From Macrolepiota albuminosa (lineage: Eukaryota; Basidiomycota; Agaricomycetes; Agaricales; Agaricaceae): a stretch of 64,000 nt of DNA. The position numbers and the translations under genes are program-made. Every line of letters starts with the position of its first letter. Within the stretch, counting starts at the first letter, position 1. The notes under the pieces were generated by a model. It saw only the letters and a program-made list of their open reading frames with translations. It did no database searches and was not told the DNA's origin. Positions 60,091 to 64,000 of this stretch are shown piece after piece. Location of the stretch: positions 125,183-189,182 of the forward strand of contig JAMWFC010000011.1 of assembly GCA_027475525.1 (NCBI GenBank). Direction: 5' to 3'.

Positions 60091-60827
60091 TGTCACGACC
60101 TCTCCCCTCCGGACCCACCCCGGAACACCATCCGGAACCCTCCCTCTGACCCCACAGGACACGCCTGCCACACGACCACCGACACCGCCATCACATGCAT
60201 CAAGGGCCGCCATCAGCCACCATCAGCCCCGATCAACAATCGGATCACATGACTTGCTTCCCATCACGCATTACAGCTCCCTCCACGCCAATTGATCGTG
60301 CACCCCACCCGCGCGATCCAAGTGTACAGTCCCTGCCCGCTACTAAATGGCTCCCAGAACCCATCCCAGACACCCCAGGACCCTGAGACCCGGTCCTGTA
60401 GTACTTATAGCATAGTTTCCCGTTGTATTCGTTAGTCTTGATATTATACTGCTTTACACTGCTTTAACTTGGTTACTTGAATTGTTGCGTGCCCTCTACT
60501 TGACTGATACGCATTGACTGGCATGCTTGACTGGCACGCTTGGATAATCGCGTGCTCTAAGATTGGTACGCACTTCGTGACTTTAACTTACTGACTTGGT
60601 CTCGTCTTAGAACCTCCGGTTCACAACTCGACCCCCACCCTACCCTCAGCTACCCAAAACCCAAATCCCCTGGACCAAGTTCCCTCTCCCGGGATTGCCC
60701 CCATCCGCATCTTGAACCCCGGAGTCCTAGCCCCGGAGTTCCAGACACCCGAGTATCCGTAGGTCAAGTCTGCATTGTAAGGGCGATTGCTATCCCGGAA
60801 AGCCCCCCGACTCAGCGGAACCTGACA
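60091..60827 (+). repeat. 3' LTR of the younger chromovirus (737 bp)
   Basis: TGTCACGACCTC to GGAACCTGACA, followed by target duplication GATTT. Confidence 0.94.
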
Positions 60828-60908
60828 GATTTTAAGTACCTTCCATCCTTCATGCCAATGTCATCTTTCAAAAGATATGAAACATTGGGACAGTTTTTTG
60901 AGCCACTG

Positions 60909-61269
60909 TACACTTAGCGTTCAAATCACACTAGCTTTCTTTGACTTCGTCACTAAGTCAGGCGCTAGCCTTGTCTATCTTGTCTTCATCATTTACGGTG
61001 CCACCTACAGGCACAATACACCGCGCTACTCGTCTTTTCTTCAATATCTTTGTCTAAACTACGACGCTTACCGTCTGCCAGGTAGCCCTCAAAGCGCTAT
61101 AATCTAGCGCATCGTTTTACCACCTCCACTCAAGCACACCGGGACCCTGTCAGGACTCCTCACAACTACGCATGCCAAGCACTGGAGATGGCGTTGTACT
61201 GTGTATACGTCCAGCACACCCAACCACAGTTGGCATCATCAGCGGGCACAGTGCACACACTGGCCAACA
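60909..61269 (-). repeat. Inverted Copia LTR, second part
   Basis: Continues 50604-51449: reverse complement of 5040-5400 of the Copia LTR (ACTTAGCGTTCAAATC, CAGCACACCCAACCACAG). On the minus strand it begins TGTTGGCC at 61269, matching the TGTTGG LTR start. Confidence 0.85.
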
Positions 61270-61742
61270 TCAGCAACATCCCAGAAGTATAAGATCACTT
61301 ACTGGGCTATTACTGACACACCACCCATAGGTAGGCAGTCCCTGAGGCCTCTCCAGGGCCTGCTCAAACATCTCTTGCATCACATCTACCCACAGAATGT
61401 GCAAATTTTCTGCGACCACTGAGATGGTTCCCAGGGCCATCTCAGATCAATGGAAGTAGGGAGCAGTAAGGTGAGGATGAAGAGGACAGATGGTTATTTG
61501 TGCAAGGGTAGGTGTGGGACCCACCTTAGAGATGGACTTGGAGGCTGGCCTAGGAAGGCTGCTTAGGCCTTCCTTGAGAACAGATTCCAGGAGATAACTA
61601 GGGCCTGCCTTTGAGGCAGGAGTGTTGTGTTGTTCTGAAAAAAAGAAGTCAATCATGCCAAGCAAAACAGTGCAGGTACACTTACATTATTGGGTGAGCA
61701 CCTCCACATGCTTACAGTTGAGCCAGTGCTGGTATCTTGCAT
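61270..61742 (-). pseudogene. Remainder of the old chromovirus: first exon of the antisense gene
   Basis: Matches 59455-59900 of the younger copy (TGTTGTGTTGTTCTGAAAA; ACCAGGTAG-like blocks), including intron-like GTAAGT donors on the minus strand near 61302 and 61680 and a TTTTTTTCAG acceptor near 61640. It is the piece displaced from ~50600 by the nested insertions. Confidence 0.65.
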
Positions 61743-62190
61743 CTCGGTGATGGGCTTCTACTCAGACTGAGTGCGTCAAGAGACATTATAGATTGGCCGA
61801 CACTTGACATACAGGAGACTCTAGCAACCAGATTGGATACAAAATAGCTCTGGCTAGGCATTTTATTGCAGATCTTACCCATTTATCTTAATCACTACTT
61901 ATCAGTCCTTCAGCACACTTTATTCACTGACTTCAAGAATTTGAGAGGCTCAGGACTTATAGTACTAGCACAATGACAGGAAGTGGACTCTGACCAAACT
62001 CTGATCACTTTTGAAAGGGGTTAACTCTAGGTGCTGTCAATCATTGAGACATCTCAATCAGAAGTCTAAAGAATCAATGACAACAAGACAGGATACACTC
62101 AGACCTGACATTCAAATCTATCAGAAGATGGTACAATGTTTAGTGCCAGAATTAGCACTCATGGTGTCTTCATCATTGCTTGCCTGTGCT
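61743..62190 (-). repeat. Second inverted Copia LTR relic
   Basis: Reverse complement of 5780-6190 of the Copia LTR (CGGTGATGGGCTTCTACTCAG, GAAGTCTAAAGAATCAATGAC, GATGGTACAATGTTTAG). More decayed than 50604-51449, with further C-to-T changes. Only the right half of the LTR is present. Confidence 0.8.
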
Positions 62191-62214
62191 GACCACAACC
62201 TTCCTCCCTTTGTC

Positions 62215-62366
62215 ACATTCTGCAGGGAGCAAAGCTGCTCATGTCAACATCTTTTCATTTACAAACAGATGGACAGACAGAATATGCAAATAGAAATATA
62301 ATATTGTGCAGATACTTTGAGCCTTTGTGTGTCCTGACCAGAAGGACTGGGTTGATAGATTTGTAG
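62215..62366 (+). pseudogene. Gypsy integrase scrap
   Basis: It translates to LLMSTSFHLQTDGQTEYANR followed by a CVLTRRTGL segment (~62235-62345), the integrase third-acidic-residue region of a non-chromovirus fungal Gypsy type. Glu is retained (QTE). Too short to assign to a family here; it may belong to Gypsy-1, whose integrase is otherwise missing. Confidence 0.7.
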
Positions 62367-62369
62367 GAA

Positions 62370-63692
62370 GTATAAACAATGTCATATAATGTTTATACTA
62401 ATTTGACATGTTCAACTTTAATTAATCACCTTCTTGACACTCTACCACAATCAATCTATTTCTGCTGCCAATCACTTTTCTGTTGCTTCTCTCCTCAATG
62501 AGGGGTATTCTCAGCATCAAATCCAGGCAAAAACTGGCCTGGAAAAGGGCACCATGGGGAGGATCAGCAAAGAACAGGAGAGCAACAAAGAGAATCATCC
62601 TAGAAGTTGTCCTTCTAAGCTTTAAACATGTGACAGACAGTCTATTATTCATAAAATTACTACTGGGAAGCTGGATAATGCTGTTCAAGCCACACAGTTC
62701 ATTAATTCTGTCATCTCCAATTCTGTTAATCCTCAGACAGTCAGAAATGCATTGAAAAAAGCAGGTTTTTGCTCAGCAACAAAAAAGAAAGTTCTGCCTA
62801 AGGCTGCTTATCATGCAAACTAGTTCAAGTTTGCTTAGTATTATGAAAACTGGACAGTGGAGAATTAGAAAAGGGTTTTATGAAGTGATGAAACAAAGAT
62901 TAATCAGATTAAATAATCAGATAATAAGATATATATGTGGAAAATTCTAGGAGAACTACTATCTAACTGTACCACCACATCAACTATCAAGCATGGACGA
63001 GGAAACAGTTTAATAGTATAGGGCTGCATAGGTTGGAATAGAGTGGAGAAGCTTATAGAAGTTCAGGAAAAGATAGATGCTGCCTAGCATTGTGAGATTT
63101 TGGATGAAGAAATGGTGGAAAGCTTTGAGAAGTTGGAAAAGAAAGAGGAAGAACAATATTTTCAGCAAGACAACAATCCAAAACACGTCTCAATAGGCAA
63201 CAACCTGGTTTGCTGATGACAACATCATTGTAATATCCTGGCTTGCCCAATCCCCTGACTTCATTCCCATTGAACATCTCTGGGTTTACACCAAGTGCAA
63301 ACTTTTGGAGTATGAAGTACCCTCTAAAATAGTAGACAAGTTGTGGGAGAGAGTAGTCAAGAAGTAGAATAAAATACCACCAGAGGTATGCCAAAGCCTC
63401 ATAGAGAGCATGCCTAAAAGGATCAAAGCAGTTATAAAGGCAAATAGAGGCCATACCAAGTACTAGATATAAAAATTAGAGTAAATTAGAATGGGTTAAA
63501 AAACTGCCCCAATGATTGAATATTTTATTTGATTTATTAATCAGTTCAAATCACATGATCTATACATCATTATAAAGCCAGGATACAGTTCTATATCACA
63601 TGATTTCTTTTGATTTTTGCTCAGATAATTGTTGCATGCTATATGAATCTTTCTAAAAAGGCCAAATATTGGAGCAGTTTTTTAAGCCAGTG
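62370..63692 (+). mobile_element. Tc1-like transposon relic (left end lost)
   Basis: Transposase relic followed by a ~200-bp 3' subterminal region that starts TTAAAAAACTGCCCCAATG at ~63498 and ends TTTTTTAAGCCAGTG at 63692, next to TA. This 3' region matches the MITE at 41622-41882. No matching left inverted repeat was found, so the left end is truncated. Confidence 0.82.
62434..63466 (+). pseudogene. Tc1-like DDE transposase (decayed)
   Basis: HTH part (IQAKTGLEKGTMGRISKE, 62520-62575), then the catalytic core in pieces: SDETKINQ (~62885-62910, first Asp), a TTIKHGRGNSLIVWG-like stretch (62975-63020), QQDNNPKH (~63166-63190, second Asp), SPDFIPIEHLW (~63252-63284, Glu), and a C-terminus ending GHTKY at 63463. 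Several TAG/TGA codons stand where Trp would be expected, plus at least one frameshift. All three catalytic residues are still readable. The family normally cuts and pastes its element at TA. Confidence 0.85.
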
Positions 63693-63694
63693 TA

Positions 63695-64000
63695 TCCTTC
63701 TATTGTTGACATGTCATCCAAAACCCTAAAAAGTACTGCAGAAGCAGACTTCCTGAAGAAACAATGTGACTTAGAGATTCAGAAAGGATACTTTTTCTGC
63801 TTCTTTGGTGCTGTGCCTGTATTCATTGATGACAAGTTCCTTGATTTACACAGTACTGAAACCATATTAGACTGACTACAGATCAGTAAAGGACCTTATT
63901 GCAGGAACTTATTTCTTAAATTTGATGGTATCTTACTAATACATTGCAGGATTTCTCTTTGACAACTTGAATTATTTACGAAAGACTTTTCTAAACATCA
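63695..64000. other. Unassigned sequence at right edge
   Basis: A short open stretch to 63875 is present but no family is recognised. It may be the interrupted target of the Tc1 relic. Confidence 0.35.

Larger units (their letters stand above)
52122..60827 (+). mobile_element. Younger chromovirus (Ty3/Gypsy, chromodomain), full structure, target duplication GATTT
   Basis: 5' LTR 52122-52855 and 3' LTR 60091-60827, both TGTCACGACC...CCTGACA. GATTT flanks at 52117-52121 and 60828-60832. A purine tract precedes the 3' LTR. It carries Gag, RT-RNase H, integrase and chromodomain, plus an antisense frame. The protease is missing. Stops and a charge-reversing integrase change make it inactive. The LTRs differ by scattered substitutions and a ~12-nt indel, so the insertion is not very recent. 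Confidence 0.95.
51452..60908 (+). mobile_element. Tc1-like element with long inverted repeats, split by a chromovirus
   Basis: Ends CAGTGGCTCAAAAAACTGTC (51452) and its reverse complement (ending 60908), flanked by TA (50-51 and 09-10). Left repeat 51452-51645. The right repeat is its reverse complement in two pieces, 51993-52116 and 60833-60908, separated by the chromovirus. Without that insertion the element is ~745 bp with ~195-bp inverted repeats around a ~345-bp core. Confidence 0.88.
41221..61742 (+). mobile_element. Old, decayed chromovirus (Ty3/Gypsy) split by nested insertions
   Basis: The 5' LTR begins at 41221. Coding relics run to 49080 and a 3' non-polymerase region continues to ~50600. 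The remainder resumes at 61270-61742, after a Copia LTR carrying a Tc1-like element that carries a younger chromovirus. The pieces on either side correspond to adjacent parts of the younger copy (~59365 and ~59455). The sequence is CpG-poor relative to the younger copy. No 3' LTR is seen. Solo Gypsy-1 LTRs at 44424 and 48177 and a MITE at 41622 are also inserted. Confidence 0.85.

Noticed and set aside
63669..63875. 68-codon plus-strand open frame at the right edge
   Set aside because: It begins inside the Tc1 inverted repeat and no family is recognised for the rest.

Overview
The window looks like a chromosome segment of an Agaricomycete (mushroom-forming basidiomycete). The evidence is short introns of 45-60 nt with GT-AG ends, a TKL-type protein kinase and a fungal metacaspase, chromodomain Ty3/Gypsy elements, Ty1/Copia, Tad-like LINE and Tc1-like elements, and heavy C-to-T decay in the older repeats. 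There are no bacterial features. Only about 10 kb (roughly 16.2-25.5 kb) is host genic sequence. The rest is transposable-element (TE) sequence, mostly broken.

Layout. 1-6450: Ty1/Copia element missing most of its 5' LTR. 6451-13.6 kb: solo LTRs of a ~500-bp family (beginning TGTCAGGGGAC, called Gypsy-1 here), a LINE RNase H scrap, a decayed Gypsy-1 element and fragments of Copia and chromovirus LTRs. 13.6-15.5 kb: a reverse-strand Gypsy-1 fragment. 16.2-17.9 kb: metacaspase gene (minus). 18.7-20.2 kb: two tandem-repeat blocks. 20249-20350: intron-containing tRNA-Leu(AAG) (minus). 20809-25506: an 11-exon kinase gene (plus). 25.5-29.4 kb: intergenic and AT-rich relic DNA. 29442-37229: a nearly full-length LINE (minus) with a 16-bp target duplication. 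37.2-41.2 kb: AT-rich relics including an integrase-core pseudogene. 41221-61742: a nest in which an old chromovirus is split by a Copia LTR, that LTR by a Tc1-like element, and that by a younger full-length chromovirus (52122-60827). 61.7-64 kb: further Copia LTR, Gypsy and Tc1 relics.

Two points stand out. First, six tandem duplications lie in different repeats and every one has a period of exactly 77 bp. Five are exact, and in all three disrupted coding frames removing one copy restores the frame. This points to an assembly k-mer overlap artefact rather than biology. Second, the chromovirus family carries an antisense, intron-containing reading frame with two CX2CX6C motifs between integrase and the 3' LTR. 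Splice sites are conserved between diverged copies.

The two host protein genes are a caspase-fold protease and a kinase with an N-terminal helical segment resembling fungal MLKL-like helical bundles. They lie 2.9 kb apart, so a link to cell-death signalling is conceivable but is inference only.
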